Positions 1 to 6,889 of a stretch of DNA of 14,039 nucleotides are shown here, piece by piece. A model generated the notes under the pieces. It ran no database searches and was not told where the DNA came from. It saw nothing but the letters and a program-made list of their open reading frames with translations. The stretch covers positions 278,802-292,840 of the forward strand of contig CP070758.1 in the NCBI GenBank assembly GCA_020348925.1, written 5' to 3'. The stretch comes from Gemmatimonadota bacterium. GTDB lineage: Bacteria > JBHIER01 > G020348925. The translations under genes were made by a program, and so were the position numbers. The number at the start of each line of letters is the position of its first letter. Position 1 is the stretch's first letter.

Positions 1-676
1 CCAAGGGTAAGGCCTCTTTCAATAACTGAGGACCATAAATGTCTTGAAGCCGAAGTTTCAAGCTCTCCGTTTTGGACCAATGAAAGAGCTCCCTCTCATT
101 GTGATGGAGCGTAAATCCTATCTCAGGGTGGGCTATGGCACACTGTATGATTGTCCGCGTGCTATGTCGCAGTTCCGTATACGCGCTTCGTAAAAATTTT
201 CGTCGGGCAGGTGTGTTGTAGTACAGTTGTTTTACGGTGACCGTTGTCCCGACTGCGCGACCAATCTCCCCTACTTCTGTCACTTTTCCCCCCTGAACGA
301 CGACCCTCGTCCCGCTGATGCTCCCTTCCTCCCTTGTAGCAAGTTCCAACTGCGAGACGGCTCCGATGCTGGGCAGCGCTTCTCCCCGAAATCCCATCGT
401 CTGCAAGGCGTCCAAATCAATGATGTCTCGGATCTTGCTCGTTGCATGGCGGTGGAGGGCAAGAACGGCATCCTCGGCATTCATCCCTATACCGTTGTCA
501 TCAACGGAGATGACCTGAGTGCCACCCGCTTTCATGTGGACGAAAATACGGGTGCTCTCGGCGTCCAGGGCGTTTTCCACAAGCTCTTTCACGACGGAGG
601 CCGGTCGTTCGACGACTTCACCGGCGGCGATCTTATTCGCGAGTTCTTCTGACAACACTTGAATTCGATTGGCCAT
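1..676 (-). CDS. mutL: DNA mismatch repair protein MutL, N-terminal part (3' end beyond left edge)
   Basis: The first 225 residues are present and the rest lies outside the window. MutL is the GHKL-type ATPase that couples MutS mismatch recognition to downstream repair. All N-terminal ATPase motifs are visible: ELVENALDA at 31-39 (E31 general base, N35 metal ligand), DDNGIGM at 59-65, ATSKI at 78-82, GFRGEALPSI at 95-104 (most homologues have A where this has P102), and further on LYYNTPARRKFL, the MutL signature. Nothing is broken in the visible reading frame. The ATG at 676-674 gives the canonical start MANRIQVLSEELANKIAAGE. It lies 14 nt after the purF stop, with AGGTGA overlapping that stop as the likely ribosome binding site, so it is probably co-transcribed with purF. 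Whether a C-terminal endonuclease motif is present cannot be judged here. Confidence 0.97.
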   Translation of the reverse strand, partial: MANRIQVLSEELANKIAAGEVVERPASVVKELVENALDAESTRIFVHMKAGGTQVISVDDNGIGMNAEDAVLALHRHATSKIRDIIDLDALQTMGFRGEALPSIGAVSQLELATREEGSISGTRVVVQGGKVTEVGEIGRAVGTTVTVKQLYYNTPARRKFLRSAYTELRHSTRTIIQCAIAHPEIGFTLHHNERELFHWSKTESLKLRLQDIYGPQLLKEALPL

Positions 677-690
677 AATGAAAAAATCAC

Positions 691-2127
691 CTATTGAGAG
701 CGTTTGACCGCGAACGTCTTTCGTTCAAGAACTTCTTTTTCTCCTGCCGTATTGGGCAGAACTCTATACTCTCCACTGAAGCATGCCGTGCAGTAATCGT
801 CGGCTCTATTCGGCACCGCCTTGAGAAGTCCCTCCAGTGAAAGATACCCAAGGGTGTCGGCTCCGATAAAATGCCGGATCTCCTCGACCGAATGGGACGA
901 GGCTATGAGTTCCTCGCGAGTAGGGATGTCGATGCCGTAAAAACACGGGTGTGTCAAAGGCGGGGCACTCACTCGGAAATGGACCTCCCGCACCCCGGTC
1001 TGACGCAGCATGTTGACCAGCTTCATCGAAGTCGTCCCCCGCACAATCGAATCGTCCACGACCACAATCCGCTTCCCGTTGAGCACACCTCGCACAGGAT
1101 TAAATTTGATGAGCACACCCTTGTCCCTCGTGGCCTGGCTTGGATGGATAAAGGTTAGTCCCACGTAATGGTTTCGAATGAGTCCCAATTCGAAGCGGAT
1201 GCCTGACTCCTCAGAGTATCCCAGGGTGGCCGTGTTGCTCGAGTCAGGCACAGAGATGACGATGTCGGCCTCGGCCGGCTGTTCCTGGGCCAATTGGTGG
1301 CCCAACCGGCGGCGTGCTTTATCGACGTTCTCTTTGAAAATGATACTATCCGGTCGTGCGAAGTAGATGTATTCGAAAATACAGAAGGAGTTCTGTCTTC
1401 GTGCAAAGGGACGAAAGGATTGCACGCCGTCTTCATTGAGGACAATCATCTCGCCCGGTTCGACATCGCGGAGGTATTCGGCATTGATGATATCCAGTGC
1501 GCACGATTCGGAGGTCAGGACGTAGGCATCGTCCAGCTGCCCCAAGCACATCGGTCGAAATCCGTGAGGATCGCGAACACCAATGACCGCTTCCGGCGTG
1601 GCGAAGACGAGCGAGTACGCACCGCGAACGCATCCCAGAGCTTCAATAATTCGCTCAGACAGATTTTCCTTTTTCGATCTTGCCACGAGGTGAACGATGA
1701 GTTCACTGTCCGTCGTCGTCTGAAAAATGGAACCATCTCTTTCCATGACTTCCCGAAGCTGTTGCGTGTTCACCAAATTCCCATTGTGAGCGACCGCTAA
1801 GGGACCATCCTTGTAGCGAATGAGAATAGGCTGGGCGTTCACAAGCAGAGTCCCACCTGTCGTGGAATAGCGGTTGTGACCGACGGCAAGATGTCCGGGA
1901 AAGGTCTTCAGAAGCCCCTTCTTCCCAAAAACATCGGCCACAAGTCCCATCCCTCTGTGGTGGTACATCTGCTCGCCATCTGACGTCACCATACCGGTGC
2001 TCTCCTGGCCACGATGTTGGAGCGCGTACAAGCCAAGATAGGTCAGCTCGGCAGCTTGCGAGTGCCCATAAATTCCAAAGATGCCGCATGCTTCCTTGAG
2101 TCTGCCCCTGATCACAGAGTCGTTCAT
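691..2127 (-). CDS. purF: Amidophosphoribosyltransferase (PurF), Fe-S/propeptide type
   Basis: This enzyme catalyses the first committed step of de novo purine synthesis: PRPP plus glutamine to 5-phosphoribosylamine. The protein has 478 residues, a normal length. The N-terminal class II glutamine amidotransferase domain begins with a short propeptide (MNDSVIRGRLKEA) before C14, which becomes the N-terminal nucleophile in CGIFGIYG. HNRYST (84-89) and AHNGNLVN (113-120) follow. The C-terminal PRTase domain has the PRPP loop VVVDDSIVRGTT (355-366). Cysteines C249, C395, C446 and C449 sit in contexts matching the four 4Fe-4S ligands of the Bacillus-type enzyme (FCIFEYIYF, HPCFYGID, CTACF), so an oxygen-sensitive cluster is inferred. 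The ATG at 2127 is chosen because it gives the usual propeptide; the frame is open further upstream only because it overlaps the previous gene. A GGTGG site precedes it, and the gap to the PHP gene is 1 nt. Confidence 0.97.
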   Translation of the reverse strand: MNDSVIRGRLKEACGIFGIYGHSQAAELTYLGLYALQHRGQESTGMVTSDGEQMYHHRGMGLVADVFGKKGLLKTFPGHLAVGHNRYSTTGGTLLVNAQPILIRYKDGPLAVAHNGNLVNTQQLREVMERDGSIFQTTTDSELIVHLVARSKKENLSERIIEALGCVRGAYSLVFATPEAVIGVRDPHGFRPMCLGQLDDAYVLTSESCALDIINAEYLRDVEPGEMIVLNEDGVQSFRPFARRQNSFCIFEYIYFARPDSIIFKENVDKARRRLGHQLAQEQPAEADIVISVPDSSNTATLGYSEESGIRFELGLIRNHYVGLTFIHPSQATRDKGVLIKFNPVRGVLNGKRIVVVDDSIVRGTTSMKLVNMLRQTGVREVHFRVSAPPLTHPCFYGIDIPTREELIASSHSVEEIRHFIGADTLGYLSLEGLLKAVPNRADDYCTACFSGEYRVLPNTAGEKEVLERKTFAVKRSQ

Positions 2128-2128
2128 T

Positions 2129-3166
2129 CTATTCCACCCGGATGTGGTTCGAGTAGATCCAGGCCCTGCCCCGTCGGAAGACTTCAACACGGTACAAGCC
2201 GGAGTCTTGGACAGGAAAGGACACCTCCGTCCCATGAAGTGTATCATTGTGCACACCGTCTTTTATCAAGCGGATATCGGCCCGTTGCGGTGTGGTGACT
2301 TTGAGTGCTATAAAACCATCACTTGCGATTGTATCGCCCATGTCGACCCGTTGGTCCTCCCGCTCGGCCCAAAAGCGAAATCCTCTCGCGTCACCCCATC
2401 GATAATGGGATACGAAAGCCGAAGCTTGAGTCAAGGCCCGATAGATCGCCTCTTTGCTCCGGTGGACATCGGAAGTCAGGGATTCTTCGAGCAACAGGTG
2501 CGTGCGAATCGACTTGAGCTGAACCTTATACGGAAAAATCTCGAGGATCATGGGTCCCAGCTTGTAGGGAAAAGCGTGAACATCGATACCACCGATTCCG
2601 ACAACTTTCCGCTGTTGATTGAAATCGTCCCACCATTTCAACGTACGTGCTGTCGGACCTTTGAGGGCTCTTCGCGGAGAAAGAAAGCGCCACAGTTTAT
2701 TGTGCTTGGTCAACCCCTCCATCCATTCCGACATATGATTCCATACTTCGATCCCGTCAAATCCATCGACGCTCCACTCCGTCCAGGGATAGGAGGGATG
2801 ATCCGGTAAGGCAGTTCTGACTTCATCGGGATGAGCGATGAAGCCGATGCCGCCCTTCTTCTTGACCAATCTGACATAATCCTTTGCACGCAATCCCGGT
2901 TCTACAATTTCCCTCAGGTTGTACGCAAGATAATGGTTTCGATTATCGGGATCGTTGATCTCGTACCCGATGAGGACCAGAACCTTGCCGTGCCATCCTT
3001 CAAGACCATCCGCCAACGGCTGAAGGGTCATATGATCAGCGAAGAGAAGAAAGTCGAGTCCTACAGAATCGGCGATGGCGGCGATTTCAGGGATCGATTT
3101 GGAGCCGTCGGAATAATCTGAATGAATGTGAATGGCCCCGATGTACTCAATAGATCTTTCAGCCAA
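2129..3166 (-). CDS. PHP-domain metal-dependent phosphoesterase
   Basis: This is a PHP (polymerase and histidinol phosphatase) superfamily hydrolase of 345 residues, probably cytoplasmic because no signal peptide is seen. Metal-site motifs occur in order: HIHSDYSDG (13-21), ADHM (43-46), E69 in GYEIN, NHYLAYN (77-83), IAHPDE (110-115), IEVWNH (139-144) and GGIDVHA (192-198). The last ~90 residues look like a small beta-sandwich ending in WIYSNHIRV, as in other stand-alone PHP proteins. The substrate is unknown. The start is uncertain: TTG at 3166 is preferred because GGGGGA lies 8 nt upstream. A TTG at 3217 would add 17 residues (MCHVIFSLEK...) but has no clear binding site. The stop is 1 nt before the purF ATG (TAG-A-ATG), suggesting translational coupling and a possible link to nucleotide metabolism; that link is inference. 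Confidence 0.9.
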   Translation of the reverse strand: MAERSIEYIGAIHIHSDYSDGSKSIPEIAAIADSVGLDFLLFADHMTLQPLADGLEGWHGKVLVLIGYEINDPDNRNHYLAYNLREIVEPGLRAKDYVRLVKKKGGIGFIAHPDEVRTALPDHPSYPWTEWSVDGFDGIEVWNHMSEWMEGLTKHNKLWRFLSPRRALKGPTARTLKWWDDFNQQRKVVGIGGIDVHAFPYKLGPMILEIFPYKVQLKSIRTHLLLEESLTSDVHRSKEAIYRALTQASAFVSHYRWGDARGFRFWAEREDQRVDMGDTIASDGFIALKVTTPQRADIRLIKDGVHNDTLHGTEVSFPVQDSGLYRVEVFRRGRAWIYSNHIRVE

Positions 3167-3174
3167 ATTTTGAA

Positions 3175-3180
3175 TCCCCC
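3175..3180 (-). promoter_or_regulatory. Ribosome binding site deciding the TTG start of the PHP gene
   Basis: On the minus strand GGGGGA is followed by 8 nt and then TTG (3166-3164). It is the only convincing purine-rich site near the N-terminus of this gene, and is why the downstream TTG was preferred over the TTG at 3217. Confidence 0.5.
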
Positions 3181-3201
3181 AAAGAGGTTTCTCCAATGAA
3201 A

Positions 3202-3235
3202 AGATTACATGGCACAATTCATACAGTGAACTGTA
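3202..3235 (-). promoter_or_regulatory. Possible weak promoter overlapping a TACAGT-GA-ACTGTA dyad, upstream of the PHP gene
   Basis: Minus strand: TTCACT (3230-3225), 17-nt spacer, TAATCT (3207-3202). This would put the transcript start about 30 nt before the TTG at 3166. The boxes match the consensus poorly (4/6 and 3/6). The -35 lies inside a 14-nt dyad (3222-3235, TACAGT/ACTGTA arms around GA), which could be an operator. It would serve the PHP-purF-mutL operon. No recognised purine-repressor box or riboswitch is seen. Confidence 0.3.
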
Positions 3236-3393
3236 CTCCCTGTGGTCGCTCAGTGCTCCATGGAGTTCGACCGACCCTCCGGCGCTTCGCGATCCTTCGC
3301 CTCCTCGGATCGCTCCGCTGTCACCCGTGAAGCGGGCTCCGCCCTGAATCCCTCCTGCCCTTCGGAAATTTGCAGCATTTTCGAAAGGTCAGG
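3236..3393. repeat. GC-rich intergenic block with short dyads, possible species-specific intergenic repeat
   Basis: The stretch between the PHP and HD genes has no credible gene. It is distinctly GC-rich and built of echoing short words (CTTCGC twice, GGCTCCGCCC-like runs). It contains a perfect CTCCATGGAG palindrome (3256-3265) and a hairpin with arms GCGATCC (3289-3295) and GGATCGC (3307-3313) around an 11-nt loop. Neither hairpin is followed by a T-run in the minus direction, so neither is a convincing terminator. The appearance is that of dispersed intergenic repeats found in many genomes of this kind, but a single copy in one window cannot prove repetition. Confidence 0.35.
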
Positions 3394-3939
3394 TTACAAA
3401 CCCAATTGATCGTCGATCTCCTGCATCGCTTTGAGGCTGATACCGATGAAGGTTTCAACGTCCAGTTCTATCCGGTTACAGGTCTTGATCTGATCTCTGT
3501 TGGCTCCGGCGGCAAACCGTTTCTCCTTGAAGCGATTCGCGACAAACTCGGTATCGACGTTTCGCAGCTTCTTCGATGGATGCATGAGTGCGGCCGCAAC
3601 AATGAGCCCGGTTAAAGGATCAACGGCGTAGAGGGCTTTATCCATCCGTGATTCCGCCGGCACGTGGCCCGGATGGGCTTTGATGGCCTGAACCACCCGG
3701 TCATCGACATCGTACTCGCTCAGTATGTCTGCTGTCAGCAGCCCGTGCCTGGGAAAATCATCCACCGTCTGGTCATAATCCAAATCGTGCAGCAAACCCG
3801 CGAGGCCCCACAACTCTATATCCTCGTCGAAATGCTCGGCCAATCTCCGCATGACGGCTTCGGTAGCAAGCATGTGCTTTATAAGGTTCTTGTTTGAGAC
3901 CTTCGATTTCACCAGATCCAGTGCTTCATCTCGTGTCAT
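3394..3939 (-). CDS. HD-superfamily hydrolase (HDIG-type), stand-alone
   Basis: A 181-residue protein consisting of essentially one HD domain, the metal-dependent phosphohydrolase fold. Visible ligands and landmarks: H22 (IKHMLATE), H51-D52 in GLLHDLDYD, H65 in RHGLLTAD, AIKAHPGH (85-92) and D107 in YAVDPLTGL. The arrangement resembles the small predicted HD hydrolases of unknown substrate rather than RelA, dGTPase or 2',3'-cyclic phosphodiesterase proteins, which carry extra domains. The ATG at 3939 is chosen over in-frame upstream sites because AAGGGGG (3945-3951) sits 5 nt ahead of it. It has a good sigma-70-like promoter of its own (3968-3996) and is the first minus-strand gene after the divergent region. 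The 227-nt gap to the PHP gene leaves membership of the purF operon open. Confidence 0.88.
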   Translation of the reverse strand: MTRDEALDLVKSKVSNKNLIKHMLATEAVMRRLAEHFDEDIELWGLAGLLHDLDYDQTVDDFPRHGLLTADILSEYDVDDRVVQAIKAHPGHVPAESRMDKALYAVDPLTGLIVAAALMHPSKKLRNVDTEFVANRFKEKRFAAGANRDQIKTCNRIELDVETFIGISLKAMQEIDDQLGL

Positions 3940-3967
3940 GTCAACCCCCTTGTGTGAATGAAGCCAA

Positions 3968-3996
3968 AATTTAATCTGCCCACGTGAAAAAGTCAA
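3968..3996 (-). promoter_or_regulatory. Sigma-70-like promoter for the HD-hydrolase gene
   Basis: On the minus strand TTGACT (3996-3991) and TAAATT (3973-3968) are separated by exactly 17 nt. The transcript would begin near 3961, about 20 nt before the ATG at 3939, leaving room for the AAGGGGG binding site. The -35 box directly touches the 14-bp palindrome at 3997-4010. Confidence 0.6.
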
Positions 3997-4010
3997 GGTT
4001 CAATTGAACC
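3997..4010. promoter_or_regulatory. Perfect 14-bp palindrome GGTTCAATTGAACC, candidate operator
   Basis: The sequence equals its own reverse complement over all 14 positions. It abuts the -35 box of the minus-strand HD promoter and ends 22 bp before the -35 of the plus-strand peptidase promoter, the usual place for a dimeric regulator controlling divergent genes. A looser dyad, GGTC-TT-GACC (4011-4020), follows at once. No regulator gene that would bind it is visible nearby, so the binding protein is unknown. Confidence 0.5.
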
Positions 4011-4032
4011 GGTCTTGACCTATCGTTTTTCC

Positions 4033-4061
4033 TTGCATTTTAGGCCCGATCATGCTATGTT
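4033..4061 (+). promoter_or_regulatory. Sigma-70-like promoter (extended -10) for the peptidase gene
   Basis: TTGCAT (4033-4038), a 17-nt spacer and TATGTT (4056-4061), with TG at 4053-4054 giving an extended -10 (TGcTATGTT). The transcript would start near 4068, leaving a leader of about 95 nt before the ATG at 4164. I see no riboswitch or attenuator in that leader. Confidence 0.5.
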
Positions 4062-4150
4062 ATCTAACTGTAAACCTGAAAACGGCAGAGACTTCCAAAA
4101 CGGGACAGGTGATGTTTGGGTCTTTCGTTTCAGGCGTCATCATGGAAAAA

Positions 4151-4157
4151 AAGGAGG
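4151..4157 (+). promoter_or_regulatory. Strong ribosome binding site AAGGAGG fixing the peptidase start
   Basis: AAGGAGG stands 6 nt before the ATG at 4164. It rules out the upstream in-frame ATG at 4116 and places a lipoprotein signal peptide at the very N-terminus. Confidence 0.85.
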
Positions 4158-4163
4158 CGTAGC

Positions 4164-5846
4164 ATGGTGCACAAGCTCTTACAAGAGGCTTGGATCTTCA
4201 GTCTCATCCTTCTTCTCGCCGGTTGTGCCTCGAAAGAGGAGAAAGCGCTGAGAACCTTCATCCAAAAACATGTTGATCAGGTAAACCCTCTTTTGAAGGA
4301 GAGGAACCTCACCTACTGGGAAGCGTCCGCATCAGGAGAACAGAAGGCCTATGAGCGGTATGCCGAGCTGGACCTGGAATTGAGAACGCTCTACAGCAAC
4401 CGGGAAGATTTCGCCCAACTCAAAGAGTGGAAGGAGGCCGGAGCCATCAAAGATCCCATCCTGGAGCGTCAAATGACACTCTTGTACAACAACTACCTGG
4501 AAAATCAGATCGACAGCACGTTGATGCGCCACATGGTTGAAATCAGCACGGCTGTTGAGGAGAAGTTCAACACCTTTCGCGGGACAATCGATGATGAGGA
4601 GGTTTCGACAAAAGAGATCTACGAAATTTTGCGAACCGAAACAAGCTGGATTCAAAGGAAAAAGGCATGGGAGGCGAGCAAGCAGGTCGGTCGTTTCGTA
4701 GCACCTGAGCTCATCAGATTGGTGAAACTTCGCAATACGGCGGCCCGGCAACTGGGGTATGATAACTATTACACCATGGCCCTCACATTGGCGGAACAGG
4801 ACGAGGGGAACCTGATCGATCTTTTTCAGAAACTGGCCGAGACAACCGAGGAATCGTTCCGCCGATTGAAGGCCGAAGTGGACAGCATTCTGGCTCCCCG
4901 GTACGGACTTCATCCGGAGATGATGCGGCCCTGGGGGTACAACGATCCCTTCTTTCAGGAGGTCCCCAAAATTGGAGAAGTGAGTCTCGATCAATTTTAT
5001 AAAAATGAAGACGTCAAAGAACTGGCGATTCGATATTTCACAAGCATTGGACTCGATGTCAACGATATTATGGAGCGAAGCGATCTGTACGAACGGGAGG
5101 GAAAATATCCCCACGCTTACTGTATCGACATCGATCGGGAGGGTGATATCCGAATTATGGCCAATCTGGTCAACGATGAATATGAGATGGATGCCATGCT
5201 TCATGAGCTGGGGCACGGCGTCTACGACAAATACATCGATCACACCCTCCCCTTTCTTCTCCGTGAACCCGCTCATGCCTTCACCACTGAGGCCATTGCC
5301 CTGCTCTGCGGTCGTTTGGCCCATAATGCACACTGGCTCAGTGCCATAAACCTCATTACACCAGAAGAGCGCGATCGTATCCAGCCGACGATTGCAAAGA
5401 GCCAGCGGATCGGTCAGCTGGTCTTCGCTCGCTGGTGTCAGGTTATGTTCAATTTTGAGCGTGCTCTGTACACGGACCCTGATCAGGATCTCAATACCCT
5501 GTGGTGGGATCTCGTGGAAAAGTATCAGTTTGTGACACGACCTGAGGACAGGGATGCACCCGATTGGGCGGCGAAAATCCATTTTACATCATCACCTGTC
5601 TATTACCACAATTATATGCTCGGCGAATTGGTGGCTTCCCAGTTTCAAAACTATATTGCCCAAAACGTCCTGAAGTCCCAAGATCCAATTGCCAACACCT
5701 TTTATAACCGTCCTGAAGTCGGTGCCTACATGAAAACGCACATCTTCCATCCGGGCAAACGGTACGATTGGAATGGTCTGCTGGAATACGCGACAAAGGA
5801 ACCATTGAACCCGGTTCATTTTGCACAGCAATTCATTACGCCTTGA
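4164..5846 (+). CDS. ACE-like (M2-type) zinc metallopeptidase, predicted lipoprotein
   Basis: 560 residues. The N-terminus is a lipoprotein signal with lipobox L18-A19-G20-C21; A22 after the cysteine does not suggest inner-membrane retention, so outer-membrane or surface placement is likely. The zinc site is H347-E348-L349-G350-H351 with the third ligand probably E376 (FTTEAIALL), 25 residues later, the gluzincin pattern of families M2 and M3. The body resembles M2 (angiotensin-converting enzyme family): NLTYWEASASGEQ near the start, KAWEASKQVG and RNTAARQLGYDNYY in the middle, and IHFTSSPVYYHNY (472-484) near the end. In the last of these, H473 and Y480 align with the carboxylate- and transition-state-binding His/Tyr of ACE. 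Family members release dipeptides from C-termini. It is followed after 40 nt by an Fpg-like gene and further on by a peptide transporter. Assignment to M2 rather than a close M3 relative is by eye. Confidence 0.88.
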   Translation: MVHKLLQEAWIFSLILLLAGCASKEEKALRTFIQKHVDQVNPLLKERNLTYWEASASGEQKAYERYAELDLELRTLYSNREDFAQLKEWKEAGAIKDPILERQMTLLYNNYLENQIDSTLMRHMVEISTAVEEKFNTFRGTIDDEEVSTKEIYEILRTETSWIQRKKAWEASKQVGRFVAPELIRLVKLRNTAARQLGYDNYYTMALTLAEQDEGNLIDLFQKLAETTEESFRRLKAEVDSILAPRYGLHPEMMRPWGYNDPFFQEVPKIGEVSLDQFYKNEDVKELAIRYFTSIGLDVNDIMERSDLYEREGKYPHAYCIDIDREGDIRIMANLVNDEYEMDAMLHELGHGVYDKYIDHTLPFLLREPAHAFTTEAIALLCGRLAHNAHWLSAINLITPEERDRIQPTIAKSQRIGQLVFARWCQVMFNFERALYTDPDQDLNTLWWDLVEKYQFVTRPEDRDAPDWAAKIHFTSSPVYYHNYMLGELVASQFQNYIAQNVLKSQDPIANTFYNRPEVGAYMKTHIFHPGKRYDWNGLLEYATKEPLNPVHFAQQFITP

Positions 5847-5886
5847 TATACATAAAATACTTTTTCTCGAAACGCAGCCTGCTTGA

Positions 5887-6717
5887 ATGCCGGAACTTCC
5901 TGAAATGGTCGTCATCGCCGAACAGATGGCGAAAATGCTGAATGGAAAAGTTTTTCAAACCCTCTTCATATTTCAGCCGAAATGCCTGAACAGACCTGAG
6001 GCGGACTTCCAAAAGATACTTCCCGGGAAAAAGATCAATAAAGTTGCACCTTACGGAAAATGGGTCGCCATGCACCTCTCCGATAAGGTTCGGCTGCTTG
6101 TCAGTCTGGGGATGGGTGGGGAACTCCGCTCCCTGAAAAAAAACCAGTCTCCTCCCGAGAAGGCCCGCGTGGTTGTGAGATTTACCGACGGCACTGGATT
6201 CTTTATTGCGTTATGGTGGTTTGGGTATGTCCACCTCATTTTGGATGGTGAGCAACACCCCATGACCGATACCCTCGGACCGGATCCCCTCGAGCTATCG
6301 TCACCGGAATTCCGCAGTCTGTTCGCAGGGCGACGAGGGGCAGTCAAATCTTTTCTGTTGAATCAAAAACGTGTGCGAGGTATCGGGAACTTCTATATAC
6401 AGGAGATTCTTTTCAAAGCGCACCTCCATCCCCTCCACCCCATCCCTTCTCTTTCGACGTCCGCTTTAAATCGACTTCACAAGGCCATCCGAGATGTCTT
6501 TCGAGAATCAATTCAATTGGGATCAAGTTCTTACGAACTCGATTTTTTTGGAAAGAAAGGAAAATACGGTCTGAATCGAATGTCGTTCGCGTATCAAGAC
6601 GGAGCACCCTGCCCCAAATGCGGCGCACAAACCAGGAAGATCAAGACCGGCTCCACAGCTCAGTATATTTGTTCCAAATGTCAGGTGTTGCCCAAAACGA
6701 TGACGACGAAAAAGTGA
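5887..6717 (+). CDS. Fpg/Nei-family DNA glycosylase, divergent subfamily
   Basis: 276 residues. Base-excision repair glycosylase/AP lyase of the H2TH fold. The start is fixed by MPELPE: after Met removal P2 is the nucleophile and E3 its partner. K58 (YGKWV) matches the conserved beta-wing lysine. The H2TH signature is VRGIGNFYIQEILF. A C-terminal zinc finger is formed by C242-x2-C245-x16-C262-x2-C265 (CSKCQ). Several classic Fpg features are absent: the RRFG wedge is WWFG, HLGMSG is SLGMGG, and the zinc-finger arginine appears to be T257 or S256. It therefore fits the bacterial Fpg/Nei side branch better than true MutM, and its lesion preference (8-oxoG or oxidised pyrimidines) cannot be told from sequence. 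No good ribosome binding site is seen; with only 40 nt after the peptidase stop it is probably on the same transcript. Confidence 0.9.
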   Translation: MPELPEMVVIAEQMAKMLNGKVFQTLFIFQPKCLNRPEADFQKILPGKKINKVAPYGKWVAMHLSDKVRLLVSLGMGGELRSLKKNQSPPEKARVVVRFTDGTGFFIALWWFGYVHLILDGEQHPMTDTLGPDPLELSSPEFRSLFAGRRGAVKSFLLNQKRVRGIGNFYIQEILFKAHLHPLHPIPSLSTSALNRLHKAIRDVFRESIQLGSSSYELDFFGKKGKYGLNRMSFAYQDGAPCPKCGAQTRKIKTGSTAQYICSKCQVLPKTMTTKK

Positions 6718-6889
6718 AATCAGATCATGATGAAGAGAGTAAGGTGATACGGTTCTTACAGAAACATCACAAATTTTGAAAGAAAAGGTAACATTTCTGT
6801 AGCATCCTGTGGATTTTGGCCTTATCTTTGAATTTCTGCTTTTGACGATGAACAGGCATTTTTAATCATTCAAAACAAAGGAGTTGCAC
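6718..6889 (+). promoter_or_regulatory. Intergenic region with a TACAGAAA/TTTCTGTA inverted repeat
   Basis: This spacer separates the glycosylase from the transporter gene. It holds a perfect 8-bp inverted repeat, TACAGAAA (6757-6764) and TTTCTGTA (6794-6801), around 29 nt. No T-run follows, so it reads more like a regulatory site or mRNA structure than a terminator. A TTGACG at 6842-6847 has only a poorly spaced -10 (TAATCA, 15 nt), so no promoter is claimed. Confidence 0.3.
6877..6883 (+). promoter_or_regulatory. Ribosome binding site AAAGGAG selecting the GTG start of the transporter
   Basis: AAAGGAG ends 6 nt before the GTG at 6890. The in-frame TTG at 6884 is directly adjacent to the site, too close to be used. 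Confidence 0.8.

Noticed and set aside
2050-2068. GG-N10-GC pattern resembling a sigma-54 -24/-12 element on the minus strand
   Set aside because: It is inside purF coding sequence, the flanking bases do not match TGGCAC-N5-TTGCA, and no gene start follows it.
2128-2256. N-terminal extension of purF to an upstream ATG
   Set aside because: It overlaps the end of the PHP gene and would bury the catalytic Cys far from the processed N-terminus; the ATG at 2127 gives the normal propeptide.
2081-2809. Plus-strand open frame of 242 codons
   Set aside because: Antisense to the PHP gene and the start of purF; the protein has no recognisable motif and low plausibility.
4332-5582. Long antisense open frame (416 codons) on the minus strand
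   Set aside because: It lies entirely inside the well-supported metallopeptidase gene, has no domain signature or good ribosome binding site, and is explained by codon bias of the sense strand.
6136-6143. A8 run in the glycosylase gene and a T8 run at 11077-11084 as phase-variation sites
   Set aside because: A/T runs of this length are common by chance, encode ordinary lysine codons, and are less distinctive than the G8 tract.
6842-6868. TTGACG...TAATCA as promoter of the peptide transporter
   Set aside because: The spacer is only 15 nt and the transcript would start at or within the ribosome binding site.
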